Shown: piece after piece, positions 1 through 12,178 of the stretch
Layout of the letters: each line of letters opens with the position of its first letter
Position numbering within the stretch: the stretch's first letter is position 1
Assembly: GCA_963971535.1 (NCBI GenBank)
Contig: OZ020598.1
Coordinates: forward strand, 86,472,751 to 86,536,750
Source of the DNA: Notolepis coatsorum
Taxonomy: Eukaryota > Chordata > Actinopteri > Aulopiformes > Paralepididae
Direction: 5' to 3'
Length of the DNA: 64,000 nt
Program-made: the position numbers and the translations under genes
The notes under the pieces: generated by a model
What the model was told of the DNA's origin: nothing
Database searches by the model: none
What the model saw: only the letters and a program-made list of their open reading frames with translations

Positions 1-678
1 ACACCTGCCTTCGGCAGTCATTTTGAAAGCCAAGGTCCATCCTGAGGTCTATTTGAGATTCAGTGGTGGTTGGAACACTGAATCGTCCCCGCATTACTGT
101 CACTTAGCGGAAAATGGGTGGGTATCTGTACCGTCATTACTGAATAAATCAGAGCCTCTAGGTGGCGGTATACACATGAGAACAGTCAATTTCCCCCACA
201 CTTGTTGTAGAAGAATATCAACTGACTCACGTGGCATTGGGCCACGAGGAACAGGGTATTTCAGAAGTGCACACTCTATTACTCAAACGCACAATACGTA
301 TCCTAGCATTTAAATTATACTAATATTGAGATTTTGGACAAAGACCTTGCATTTCATTAATATGTGCCGCTTCCGTAAATACTGCTTATTGACCATGTCT
401 GTCGTTTAATTACCAACACCTGTTATTTAATTAGCAAAACATGTTATTTAATTAGCAACACCTGTCATTTAAGTACCAACACCTGTTATTTGAGGATAAA
501 CACATGCTGTTTGCCTCCCCAAGATAACTGCATACTGACAAGATTGAATACCATAAATAAAACTACATCTTACTGTTAATAATAGATACAAAAAATGTAT
601 GACTATCAATGAAACAGAATCTTGCAATGAATACATATAAAAAATATATACTACTGTATGAATATAATGTATGATCTG

Positions 679-982
<304 letters not shown>

Positions 983-1184
983 TGAAATTTATTTGGAGGT
1001 ATTTGATATTTGCTACCTGTGTGTCATGTTTTTCCCGTGTGAACCTCTATACATGTTATGGTTTGTAACCGACCTCAAACGCAACGGCACAGACAGGAAG
1101 TTCAGAGTTAGCCAAAAGCTAGGGCGTATTTATTTACAGAGTCACAAGATGGATGAGGTACAGTAATCAAACAAACGGGGATCT

Positions 1185-1575
1185 GGCATGTGACGATGTA
1201 GCGGCTCTGCAGATACTCCCAGTAGATAGTGGTGAGGAATTGGCATGTGACGTTGTAGCGGCTCTGCAGATACTCCCAGCTTTCACTCACGGTGGAAAAA
1301 CGGAGAGAGAGAGAAATCAGAAACAGCCCAACGAACACACAGAGGCAGAGAGGTGACTGAGTCCAGTATTAATCCCAAGTGACTTGATCTTCGGTGTACC
1401 ACACACAAGTTAGCTGAGTCCAGTGAAAAACAACACGGTATTCTTCAGTGTTATTCTAACACACAAATTAGCTGAGTCCAGTGCGAAACAAAACGGAATT
1501 CTTCAGTGTTATCCTAACACACAAATTAGCTGAGTCCAGTACAAAACAAAAATGGTATTTCTTCAGTGTTCACCA
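1185..1575. repeat. Short imperfect tandem duplications
   Basis: A ~38-bp block containing GTAGCGGCTCTGCAGATACT occurs twice (about 1185-1222 and 1242-1280). From about 1410 a ~60-bp block beginning TTAGCTGAGTCCAGT and containing TTCTTCAGTGTTAT is repeated three to four times. Confidence 0.7.
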
Positions 1576-1878
1576 AACACACAAAAAACTGATAATCCAA
1601 AAGGACTGTTTCCAAAAAACTCACCAGAGCGCAACGCGTAAAGCGGGCAGATAACGTGGCGCAGCTCCAAACGGGGAACCAGGTTCTCCACAGCGGTTCT
1701 CCACAAAAAGGTCCTGGAGAGAAAGAAGACAGGAACAGCAACGGGGAAGGCAGGTATATGCAGTTGTATTCCAGAACGACCCAACATCGATAGCAAGGAG
1801 GTCTGTGTATATAAAGCCTCCAGGGGCGCTAATTACAAACTGTGACAGCTGCGGGATGAGATTGATACTTGCTCCAAA

Positions 1879-2000
1879 AGCGTGTGGCGGGGAATGCACC
1901 AACCAACACGGCACCTTAAAGGAACGGAGCGTGTGGCGGGGAATGCATCAATCAACATAGTACCTTAAAGGAACGGAGCGTGTGGCGGGGAGCGGACCAA
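1879..2000. repeat. ~50-bp unit, three partial copies
   Basis: GCGTGTGGCGGGGA recurs at about 1879, 1928 and 1979, with similar spacer sequence (ACCTTAAAGGAACGGA) between copies. This is a short tandem array. Confidence 0.7.
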
Positions 2001-2024
2001 ACCTCACAATACATCTAGAATCAG

Positions 2025-2690
2025 TCTGCTTCATAGTGTGTGTAGATAATCAGTCTGCGTCATAGAAAGTGTGTGTAGATAATCAGTCTGCGTCATAGAA
2101 AGTGTGTGTAGATAATCAGTCTGCGTCATAGTGTTTGTAGATAATCAGTCTGCGTCATAGAAAGTGTGTGTAGATAATCAGTCTGCGTCATAGTGTTTGT
2201 AGATAATCAGTCTGCGTCATAGAAAGTGTGTGTAGATAATCAGTCTGCTTCATAGTGTTTGTAGATAATCACTCTGCGTCATAGTGTTTGTAGATAATCA
2301 GTCTGCGTCATAGTGTGTGTAGATAATCAGCCTGCTTCATAGTGTGTGTAGATAATCAGTCTGCGTCATAGTGTTTGTAGAGAATCAGTCTGCTTCATAG
2401 TGTGTGTAGATAATCAGTCTGCTTCATAGTGTGTGTAGAGAATCAGCCTGCTTCATAGTGTGTGTAGAGAATCAGCCTGCTTCATAGTGTGTGTAGAGAA
2501 TCAGCCTGCGTCATAGTGTTTGTAGAGAATCAGTCTGCTTCATAGTGTGTGTAGATAATCAGTCTGCTTCATAGTGTGTGTAGATAATCAGTCTGCTTCA
2601 TAGTGTGTGTAGAGAATCAGCCTGCTTCATAGTGTGTGTAGAGAATCAGCCTGCTTCATAGTGTGTGTAGAGAATCAGCCTGCTTCATAC
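2025..2690. repeat. 29-33 bp minisatellite
   Basis: More than twenty copies of a unit containing AATCAGTCTGC, TTCATAG and TGTGTGTAGA. Units are 29 bp, or 33 bp when AAAG follows CATAG. C/T and G/T variants are shared between neighbouring units. The array ends about 125 bp before the exon at 2817. Confidence 0.95.
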
Positions 2691-2816
2691 CGTACCTTAT
2701 CTTTCTCCCAGAATTTACCTTTTTTGCGTGGCCAGGCAGTACGGATTGTCTAATATTTAACATGGAAGTATTTTTATTTTAACTTTGCTAATATTAAACT
2801 CTCTCTCTCTCCCCAG

Positions 2817-2891
2817 GAATTCTTTGACCTATGGCCCATTCTGATGGGAGAGGTTGCTCCATATGATGGCCCTAAGACTCCGGATGGCAGG
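2817..2891 (+). CDS. pde6a: pde6a exon (window exon 1), start of visible GAF-B
   Basis: Twenty-five complete codons, beginning [12 protein letters not shown] and ending KTPDGR, in GAF-B of the PDE6 catalytic subunit. The acceptor is CTCTCTCCCCAG just before 2817; the donor is GTGAGA at 2892. Phase is 0 at both ends. The block is highly conserved in PDE6A/B/C. In PDE6 this GAF lies between the cGMP-binding GAF-A and the catalytic domain. Confidence 0.93.
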
Positions 2892-3337
2892 GTGAGAGCC
2901 TGTTTGTACAAGCGCAGCCTTGTGCCGTTAGCCACTGCATAGTACAGAATTGATGTTCTAACCTATTCATGTCAAGGACCCCCACATTGATATATAGTGG
3001 GTCAGGGCCCCCATCTGATATGTAGTGGGTCAGGGACCCCCATCTGAGGAGGTATTTGTTGTCAAATGTGATTTAATCCAGAATTCCTTAAGTGCCTATA
3101 ATGTATGTAGGTAGAGAGAGTGAATCCTATGATCAGTAGTCATGCTTATACATCTAATACATCTTCTTAGTGAATCAAATTAATTAGTGAATACAATTTA
3201 AATCAAATAGTGAAATTAAAATAGTCCTAATAGCATAGAGCCTCCTTGGGGACCCCGTGGGGGTTCCCCGGACAGCACTTTGAGCACCCACTGGCATACA
3301 GTATATTGTGTTGTGAAATTAAACTCTTTATGACCAG

Positions 3338-3562
3338 GGAAGCCAGTGGTTCAGGAGGCAATCTGAAGGTTCCCAGTTCGAGTCCAGCTCCTCCTGGCTT
3401 CATGTTGAAGTCTCCTTGAGCAAGACACTCGACCCCTAGATGCTCCCCATGAGCGGTTTCGTAGCCTTGCATGGCTGCCGTTGCCGTTGTGTGTGTATGT
3501 GTTTGTGAATGTGAGGCATAAGTTGTAAAGTGCTTTGAGTCATTGGCAGACTTGTAGTCCAT
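3338..3562 (+). mobile_element. tRNA-derived SINE-like repeat
   Basis: The head contains CCAGTGGTTCAGGAG and a B-box-like AGTTCGAGTCC. It is followed by the common fish sequence around GAGCAAGACACT and GCCTTGCATGGCTGCC, then GTAAAGTGCTTTGAGT. This order is typical of a fish tRNA-type SINE. The minus-strand open frame over it is a shadow. Confidence 0.6.
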
Positions 3563-3870
3563 TTTTTTATTTTATTTGATTTGAATGTTTATGTCATAAT
3601 TTCAAACTAGCTTTGAATCGTCTACTTTGTACTGCATATGTTACCGGAGAACAGATCCAGCACAAAGTAAAGGATTCAACAATATTTTGACTTAGATGTT
3701 TAGACATTTTTTCTTTGTGTTTCTATTCACAAATGCTTATATAACATATACGTTATAATAATAATAATAATTCATTTAATTTGTATAGCGCTTTTCAATG
3801 ACCCAAAGTTGCTGTTATAACTATATAACTTATATCATTTGTATATCTATGTGGTCCTTTCCTCCCCTAG

Positions 3871-3935
3871 GAAGTCATCTTCTACAAAGTCATCGACTAC
3901 ATTCTCCACGGCAAAGAGGACATTAAAGTCATACC
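3871..3935 (+). CDS. pde6a: pde6a exon (window exon 2), GAF-B
   Basis: Encodes EVIFYKVIDYILHGKEDIKV then I and two bases of a Pro codon. The acceptor is CCTCCCCTAG; the donor is GTGAGT at 3936. The split CC|C codon is completed at 6471. The DYILHGKEDIKVIP block is near-invariant in PDE6 subunits. Confidence 0.95.
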
Positions 3936-4182
3936 GTGAGTCATATTCTACATAGACTCGCTTCATTTGTTTTTTTGGAAAGTTCACAGGATTTTTTACG
4001 TTACTTTTGAAATCATTCTCCTGTATGACATTGTGCTTCGAGGAACAGGCAGGACTTTCTTTTAGGCTACTTGAAAGTGAAATAATTTAACTTAACATGG
4101 CACTCGTGCAGCATGGTGTCCATGGAAATAAAGATGATGAACGCAGCCGTAATGGTATCATTAACCCTTTCACTGCCACATG

Positions 4183-4240
4183 ACAGAAGGTTAACCCTTT
4201 ACTATCATATATGTGTGATAGTAAAGGGTTAACCTTCTGT
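4183..4240. repeat. Perfect 25-bp inverted repeat with 8-bp loop
   Basis: Arm 4183-4207 begins ACAGAAGGTTAACCC; arm 4216-4240 ends GGGTTAACCTTCTGT. The arms are exact reverse complements. A weaker outer pair extends it: TTAACCCTTTCACTGCCACA at about 4171 against GTGGCAGTGAA at about 4273. Confidence 0.9.
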
Positions 4241-4291
4241 ATTGTCACAGTAAAGGGTTAACCGGCTGTCGTGTGGCAGTGAATTCCTGAT

Positions 4292-4441
4292 GAATTGAAA
4301 ATGGGGGACCCTGATGTAAACAAGACGAAAGTCTTTCTCTGGTCTGCATCCCCTTAACAATTGTGTGTATTGAGCTGTACTGTATTGTACCCATTCTGCA
4401 ATCTGTTAATAAAGTTTTCAATCAATCAATCAATCAATCAA
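4292..4441 (+). mobile_element. CAAT-tailed dispersed repeat, copy 1
   Basis: About 150 bp containing AAAATGGGGGACCCTGATGT, TCTGCATCCCCTTAACAAT, CCATTCTGCAATCTGTTAAT and AATAAAG, ending in a (CAAT)n tail. Other copies are at 56192-56346 (+), about 31320-31455, 34225-34345, 34635-34760 and 62750-62890 (-), with a decayed tail at about 37680-37730. The layout resembles the 3' end of a SINE or LINE. Confidence 0.75.
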
Positions 4442-4697
4442 AGGGTTAAGGTATGGTGCAGAAAAGATCACTTTCCCGATAGTCTGTTTACTTTTCCGAT
4501 ACCTACACAGTATATCACTGCATAACTTATCGCCACATTTTCTTTCAATATAATTTGGTTGCGGCGGTCAGTAAATTATTAGTTTTTAAGGCATTTAGGG
4601 CAGAGGTGTTTCACCGCTAATTAAAGCAGGTGATATGGCTGGACAATTAATCTAATTATTATTATTATGAAAACAACATAATCGACTGTTCGCCAGG

Positions 4698-5125
4698 TAA
4701 TGTTTTTAAACCAGGTCATGTTTTTAAACCAGGTCATGTTTTTAAACCAGGTCATGTTTTTAAACCAAATCAAGTTTTTAAACCAGGTCATGTTTTTGAG
4801 TCAGGTCATGTTTTTAAACCAGGTCATGTTTTTGAGTCAGGTCATGTTTTTAAACCAGGTCATGTTTTTGAGTCAGGTCATGTTTTTAAACCAGGTCATG
4901 TTTTTGAGTCAGGTCATGTTTTTGAGTCAGGTCATGTTTTTGAGTCAGGTCAAGTTTTTAAACCAGGTCATGTTTTTGAGTCAGGTCATGTTTTTGAGTC
5001 AGGTCATGTTTTTGAGTCAGGTCATGTTTTTAAACCAGGTCATGTTTTTGAGTCAGGTCATGTTTTTAAACCAGGTCATGTTTTTAAACCAGGTCATGTT
5101 TTTAAACCAGGTCATGTTTTTGTTT
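4698..5125. repeat. 18-bp two-variant minisatellite
   Basis: About 24 copies of an 18-bp unit with two main variants, GGTCATGTTTTTAAACCA and GGTCATGTTTTTGAGTCA, arranged in partly alternating order. The unit is a multiple of three and lacks stops, so it yields a false 148-residue open frame. Confidence 0.95.
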
Positions 5126-6004
5126 TTTCAGTTGAATTATATTTAAAGTTCAAGGACGTTTTTAGTTCAATAAATGCGTGATGTTTCCAAAGTCAACTAG
5201 TAATCATGTTAAATAACCGTGATCTCAACATTGACCAAAGATAATCGTGATTATGATTTTTGCCATAATTGAGCAGCCCTACCCAGGTGATAAATCACGT
5301 GTCACAGTGGCTGTGGATGTTTTTGAACCACTAAAATGAACGGAATAGTCGCAAACCAGTTCCCCTCTTTGTTTGACTACCAGCCAGCTGATATACATTA
5401 CGAATGTTGAGATTTTACACTTTGACGTTAGATTTCCTGCGCCAAGGCTCAATGACTCCCATTCATTCCAGCTGCAATTCCCATGTAGAGGGAATACTTC
5501 CTCATTAATGCTCTGTGGGACACAATGACAACCGTTGTCATCTCCTTCCAACAGTGCTTCTACACAGTAGCCTAGATACTGTAGATGCAGTGTGGAGGTA
5601 CCTTTCCTATTGGCTGCCGCCTGCCGCTGTATATTCCAAACCTGGTTGACCTTAGCTCTATTGAGCTGTGTATATGTACTGTAGCTTTATAATGAACCAC
5701 CGCAGATTCTGAGGGTTAAGTCAATAACTCGCCCTAACTAATTATTGCAAGTTCGCATTGTAGTTTTACTGGAAATGAATAGCTCGGCTGGAGGATTTGA
5801 AAGGAGACTTAGGAGAGAAAAGGGTAATTTTATACTGTATTTCAGCAGCGGCGGCTTGTGTTTTCACCTCACCAGCCTTTGTTGAGACTGTTTGAGATTT
5901 CTGTTGATCCCTTCGAAAACACAATGTGAACTCGCAATAATTAATTAGGATGAGTTATTGACTCCCTGATGGTTAGTTCGTTATAGAGCTGTGTATACAT
6001 ACTT

Positions 6005-6331
6005 ACATACAAAGCTCAATAGAGCTAGGTTACAAGTTACATACAAAGCTCAATAGAGCTAGGTTACATACAAAGCTCAATAGAGCTAGGTTACATACAA
6101 AGCTCAATAGAGCTAGGTTACATACAAAGCTCAATAGAGCTAGGTTACATACAAAGCTCAATAGAGCTAGGTTACATACAAAGCTCAATAGAGCTAGGTT
6201 ACATACAAAGCTCAATATAGCTAGGTTACATACAAAGCTCAATATAGCTAGGTTACATACAAAGCTCAATAGAGCTAGGTTACATACAAAGCTCAATAGA
6301 GCTAGGTTACATACAAAGCTCAATAGAGCTA
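6005..6331. repeat. 27-bp minisatellite
   Basis: About twelve near-identical 27-bp units containing AGGTTACATACAAAGCTCAA and TAGAGCT. The minus-strand open frame of repeated LLSFVCNLA is an artefact of the unit length. The array ends about 140 bp before the exon at 6471. Confidence 0.95.
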
Positions 6332-6470
6332 TGGTTGACCTCAACCCTCTGTGAAGATGAGGACAAACTCAAAATCTTAATAGGAAAAAAACAAATGGAA
6401 GAAACCCCAACAACCAGGCAACAAATGTACTCATAAATGTACTACTAATGTACACATGTTCCATCCTCAG

Positions 6471-6537
6471 CAACCCTACACCTGACCACTGGTCTCTGAT
6501 CAGCGGCCTTCCAACCTACGTGGCAGAGAATGGACTG
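6471..6537 (+). CDS. pde6a: pde6a exon (window exon 3), GAF-B
   Basis: Completes the split Pro codon, then reads [20 protein letters not shown] followed by GL. The acceptor is CCATCCTCAG; the donor is GTTAGT at 6538. The DHW..ISGLP.YVA block is characteristic of PDE6 GAF-B. Confidence 0.95.
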
Positions 6538-7825
6538 GTTAGTGTCTCTTCATCATCTATATCCGTCTGGTCTTTATCATTGAACCTGTATCCATCTTTA
6601 TTTTAAAAAGTATCCTTATTGATTCAACTGTAAATATATCATCATCAGTTGAATTGGAGTACCGTTCTATAACTACTATGATTTGTAGTTCCCACTACTC
6701 AGGCACTAAAAATCACCCATGTCGGCCAGATGGTGGCGCTATAACAAAAGGGTCAGGCTTAAGAGGCCATGACTCCCGTGTATGGACTCCCACACCATAA
6801 GTCAGATCAATGTCATTGACCTATGCATCTGAATGTCCTCTATTGGGACCACTCATATACCATATTGTTTGCCCACCATTTTGACTTCAATGTTGACCCA
6901 ATCAGCACCGAATCAGATACAGAGCATCAGGGGAAGAACCTACATAAGCGCAATATATATATATGAGCCAAATTGGATAAATGGTATGGCCACTGTCAAC
7001 TGACAAACTACTTGAACGTTGATGAAGCGCATCACACAATTGGCCATAAGTCATTAATATTTTATACAATCATCATGATATTAAGTTATATGAGGTATTT
7101 TATAATTGCTCCATAGGGGGCCAGTAGTCCTGATGGTGGTGCTATAGCAGCAGCCTAAAGGTTCAATATTTTCAGATCTTCTGAGGTTGTCGTCCAGAAT
7201 GACATGAAACGTTCATACGCTGGTACATTATGGTCAATTATGAATAACTTTTGTCAAAATGTGCAAAACTAATTTTCTTCGTTTTTCTTCGTCATTTGTA
7301 TAAACACACCCTTAGTCACATTAATTGGCTGGCTCTAAAGGAACACGCCAACATTATCAGACAAGAAGATAGATACCAATTTCCTCTCTCTGTGTTCAGT
7401 AGAAAGCTATCCGGCTGCAAGCTAGCCTATAGCTTAGCACAAATTAATGGAAGCGGATTCAGACCACTAGCCTTGCTTAAAACTCCGGGAGGTGTTTTTT
7501 TGCCAACAGCTAGGCTTCCATTGTATCTGAAAATGTGTCTTAAACACCACATGAAGCCTTGAAAGTCACCACATCTGACTAAAACGGCATGGTAACATTT
7601 GAGGAGCATTTATCTTCCTGAAAAGATTTAGTTTTTCTCCTGAAAAGTTTCCCCATCGTTTTCAGTTTAAGCCAGTGGCAGGTGGTGAATTGGCAGAAAA
7701 CAACTACCAAATGTTTCAGTAATGGTCAAATGAATGCATTTCATTGTATATCCGTATGCCGTGACAAAAAAAAAAAAAAACTCTTGACTTGAATGGTAAA
7801 CATTTTTAATAAAATGGCACAGTGA
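6538..7825. other. Intron with old interspersed repeats, no gene
   Basis: Contains two related fragments with GATGGTGGCGCTATA-type sequence (about 6725 and 7130) and a fish-type repeat fragment around 7335-7590 (AAGCTATCCGGCTGCAAGCTA). Open frames here are short, overlap repeats and have no recognised domain. Confidence 0.5.
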
Positions 7826-10800
7826 GTTCTGTATCGTTAGTGGCTTAGCTTGGCATCGCCTTCTGCACTATCTCGCGTACGTGCACGCGTACTGAATAAA
7901 CCACAAATGTACCTCTAATACCAGTATTAGTCTGACCACACCCCTCATCAGCTTACCTTCATAAGCAGGTGTGTGGTCACCTGCTCTCCTCCTTCTCGCT
8001 TTCACCACAAGGAAGAGGTGCCTCGGTAGATCCCCACACTTGACACCATGATGGAAGAAATTGGATTAGGAACAGCTTGGGAAACAAGGATACGTTGACA
8101 TCATATCTTTATTTTCTCTCTCACTATTTTCGAGAAAATACGGCGATATTGTCTTCGTACTGGAGTGTCTAGAAGATGATGATCATTCTACAAACCCTCC
8201 ACCGGTTTTCGTATTGGGAGCACGCCGCTGCATGCTTCTCAACTGCAGTTCCTTGCTGTGTTTGTTGGGGTGAAACCTGTCAGGCCACAGCTGAACTGTC
8301 GGACATGCCGCTGTTGTGAGGAGCGGTGCGTTCCAGGTTGGGTGAGTAGTGTTTGCTGGCGGGCTCCACTTGTCTGTTAGTGCTATGGGGGCTACTAGAC
8401 AAAGTTTATGGAAACCGGCCCCAGGCTAGGGTCCTTTGTTTAGCCGTCTAGGCGACAGAAGGCCTTGGTCTGGCGACCATTATAGTTTTAACTAGTGGGC
8501 CGCGACCATTGACACTGGTGATCCCTGTGTGTTCTGGACGAGTGGATTCTCTCTGTCACCGTGTTAAGACCCCATCTTTCATATCCAAATGAGAGTATTC
8601 CTTCACGAGGGGATATGTGCATGTAATGTGCGATAGCGGCAGATTCATGTTCAAAGTCAGCTATACAGGCCAGTTGGTACTGTGCTGATTCCGCCGGACG
8701 TGTTATTGTCACCGTTGTGAAGCGGTGTTGACGTCTTGTTTTCTCTTTTCTCTTAAAAAGTGAGGAGGGTTCAGAACGGCGGCCTGTCTGGGTGAGTGTT
8801 ATGTCATTGTTTACATGTTCATAGCTTACGGTTAGCCGGTCGGTGGCCTGGCGCGGGGTAGCTTGGCTTCTCGCGCGCCGCCGGGAGCTCGCTCCTGATC
8901 GCGTGCGTCGTAGATCGGCGTCTCGCGAGCGGAAGCGATAGCACCCGAACGGTTGGAGCAGCCGTTAGCTTGATGCTATTCTGTTGAACGTGCTTTGATT
9001 TTTAACATGTTTTACACTCTTGACCACGACGTCATCCTTGACAGGGGATGTTCGTCAACCCTGCCTGAGCCTAGACGGGGATTGCGTCAACAAAGAGGGC
9101 TGTGTTCTACGGTGGCTTGTGACTGCACTTCGCTGATCTGCGTTCCGGGCAGGTACGGGGTTGGCCAGACCCTCATAACACGTCTTCTGGTTTTACCTTG
9201 CTAAATGTATTGTGAATGACGGTGTTTTTTCCCAAAACGTGTGTTGTTGCAATGCATTTGAGATACGTTGCGGGTTGTGTGTGAGCTGTTTTTGTCACTG
9301 GCAGTAGCTTCTCCGTGCAGGTCGTGATGTATTGATCTGGTTGTTGTGTGAGAAACATCATGGTGTTTATGTGTACCGTGTACTCACTACTAAGGCAACT
9401 AACCTATGAAGCTATGCTTGGTGACGAGTGAGTAAAAGAATGTTCTTTCTCAGACTGTAATGACAATGGACAGTGAGTTCACACATTAACAGGTTTTCCT
9501 GTTTTAACTGGCCGTATTGAGGGTAAAATAGGAGGATTGTGTTTTTCCCCCCCCGGTTCCCTGGGGACTTTATCACCTCCTATCAGACATGTTGTGCATT
9601 AATTGTGTCTTTTGTGTGGTAGGGATACGATGTAACTCTCAGCTTGATTGCTGAGGTTGTGCTAAATCTGCTGGAGAAACTTATTTCCTAAGGGGAAATT
9701 GGTTTGGTTGCTGTCATGTGTGCTTAGCAAGGCCTGTGGTCGATACTAATCAAGAATGATGTATTCTCTCATTGTGATGATGATGGGTTGTGTGTGTCAT
9801 GTGACCTACAACTGGGTTGTACTGGCCACAGAAGCACATGTGTATGTTGGACCGGGGTTCTTAGAGCCCTCTCTATTCTGTGTTTTTCCTTAGTAAAAAT
9901 CAGATAGCAGGTTAGCTCGTGCGCTGTGTGGAGCTGTGAAACGCTTCATAGAGCTGACTATGACTGTGTCATATTCTCTTTTTGTCGTTACGTCGTATCA
10001 TGGGTGTGGGGTCGTAAAGGGGTGAACTGGTAACCTTTCCTCTCCCCATTGTTCTGTCGGTCAGGGGTACACCCCCTGTCCTTCAAGGTTCCCGTCACGT
10101 GGCGGTTCGGCACGTTACGGGGGGGGGGGGGGGGGGGGGGGGGAGGGAGTTCCTGGTCCCACGGCCTGGTATATTGGGCGTGTGCACCGCAGGAATTCCC
10201 CCGCCATAGAGTACGTCACCGTGCGCGTCTCTGTTGGTAGGACTTCCGTGTGCTGTTCAGGTCCATGTGATGGATCTGTTTTCAGGGGGGGTGGTCAGGG
10301 CTCCTCCTCACCAAGCGCCTACTCAGGCCTTCTGTGAGTTCGGACTCCTTCTTCCATGTGATCCATGTGAGGAAGCCTCCATCAGAGTACAGAGCCTTCC
10401 TCCTCAGATTGTCAAAGTGAGTGGACCCTCTAGAAGGGTCCTTTTCTATTGTATGTATATTCGATTCAATTCGTTTATTGAGTGTGTATGGGTTCGGTGC
10501 CTCTTCCCCGGAGGCCCTAAAACCAGTTTTTTACATGGCTCAAGGTGCAATATATTCTTTTCAATCTGTACAGCTCGCGTGGGAAGTCTCTCTGGGGATC
10601 CCCGTCTCTTTCCTATGGGAGGGTGGTGGGATGTAAAAATGTGAACATTTTTTACCCCGGCTGTGTAGACTGGGATACATACTGTTGATGCTTCCTTCTT
10701 TCTATTCCAGAAGTGTTGGAGTTAGGGAGTGTCACACCCCTCTTGTCGTTCCCCTGGGCGCCTTGGGGATTCAATGACAGGTCTAAATAGCCTGTTCATT

Positions 10801-11351
10801 GATGGGGGTGTGTCCCGACGCACGTATAGTGCTAGCTCGCTGTAAACAGGCGATTGACTGGCACGCCTTAGTTGCTTGTGGTTGAAACAGCGTTTTTATA
10901 AAGCAACTGAGATGGGGGTTTTTCCTCTTCCGGCGACCACATCCCATGACCTGGGTGGGTTGTCGACGGATCCTCGTTCATGTCTGGGGGATGATGACGG
11001 GATGGATCTGAACATATGTAGTGGGGTCTCACGCCCTTGGGGTGGGCCACCAGGCGCGGTTCGTCCCGACGTCTGGGTGGCGCCTTCTTTTCATGTTAAG
11101 ATCAACACGCATATCTGCCCTTCTCCTGGAGTAGGCATGTCGGCGTGGTTAGGGCACGGGACTGGTTCTGGTCACGCTGGTCCAGATCAGTTGAACCCGT
11201 TGTCCGCCGGGGATGCAGATCTGCTGTTCTGGTACCCTGAGGGACTTGGGCTTTTTTCAGGGGGAAAAATGCCAGGTCGGTCTGGGTGTCACAGGGTTAA
11301 GCGCTATGGAGACCCTGGTTGGGTATGTTTTTACTCAGCACTGTCGTCATG

Positions 11352-11470
11352 GCTTACAGCCATGCCATTCTGTACGCGCTCGATCTCGTCGGATCTCGGC
11401 CGCTACACAGGTTGGTCCTGGTTAGTACTTGGTTGGGAGACCGCCGGGGAATACCAGGTACGGTGTGCTT
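11352..11470 (+). ncRNA. 5S rRNA-like segment inside element A
   Basis: About 119 bp align end to end with vertebrate 5S rRNA. It begins GCTTACAGCCATGCCA, has CGATCTCGTC and GATCTCGG in the middle, then CTGGTTAGTACTTGG, TTGGGAGACCGCC and GAATACCAGGT. The intermediate element and C-box region of the internal promoter is nearly intact; the A-box region is more diverged. A T5 run follows at 11490-11494. It is probably a pseudogene or co-opted promoter rather than a functional rRNA gene. Confidence 0.85.
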
Positions 11471-12051
11471 AGGGGCTGGTTCTCCATTGTTTTTCGCTCC
11501 TCTCTCACGCATGGCGAAGAGGGGCCTGTGGGGGTGGTTTTTTGACCTCCTCTGGTGACCCTGTGCTTCCCGTACCGCCAGGCCCGGTCCGAAGTGATGT
11601 TTGCGACCCGTAGGCCTGGGTTAACCCTTTTTGGAAACTGAAACACTTGTACTGCGGTATAGCCGGTGTATACCCGCAGGTGTGTTTTGGAGTTTTTTCT
11701 TGAGGGGTTATAGGAACAACCACTGCATTGGGTAACACCGAGGTGGTTGATTCCCTGGTGTGTTGGAGCAGTGTCAACTCCCGGGTTCACCGGTTGAGGG
11801 TGCCCCTGCACGTTCATGACGTCTGCCAATCGTGTCAGCCTTCTCTGCCTCGACCCCTCTGGGTGGGGGTTGTTAAATGGAGGCTTGGTCATGCAACACC
11901 GCCAGCTTACGCTCCTTCCGCCGGGGCGGCTGTGTTCAGCTGTCCCCTCTGGCGCCTGTCTCGTCCGCAGTCTCCAGGCTAGGGTTAACAGCCTGTTGCC
12001 TGGTTTTTCCCCGGTGCGCTGCCTGCTTCCGTTGGTTAACCTTTTTTGTGT

Positions 12052-12178
12052 GCTTACGGCCATGCTGACTGCCTATTCTGCAGGGTCAGTGTGCCAGGCG
12101 GTGTACTGTTGGGGGGACGGGGCCCGCTCGGCTTACTGGCCTGGTTGGTTCCGCCTGGGAATACCAGGTGCAGTAACT
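12052..12178 (+). ncRNA. Second, degraded 5S-like segment in element A
   Basis: Begins GCTTACGGCCATGCTGACTG and ends CCGCCTGGGAATACCAGGTG plus CAGTAA, matching the two ends of 5S rRNA; the middle is not alignable by eye. In element B only the 5' part is present (from about 45121), because a ~55-bp stretch holding the 3' match is missing there. Confidence 0.55.

Noticed and set aside
4700-5146. 148-residue repetitive MFLNQV protein
   Set aside because: An 18-bp minisatellite read in frame; no promoter, no homology and alternative units of equal length.
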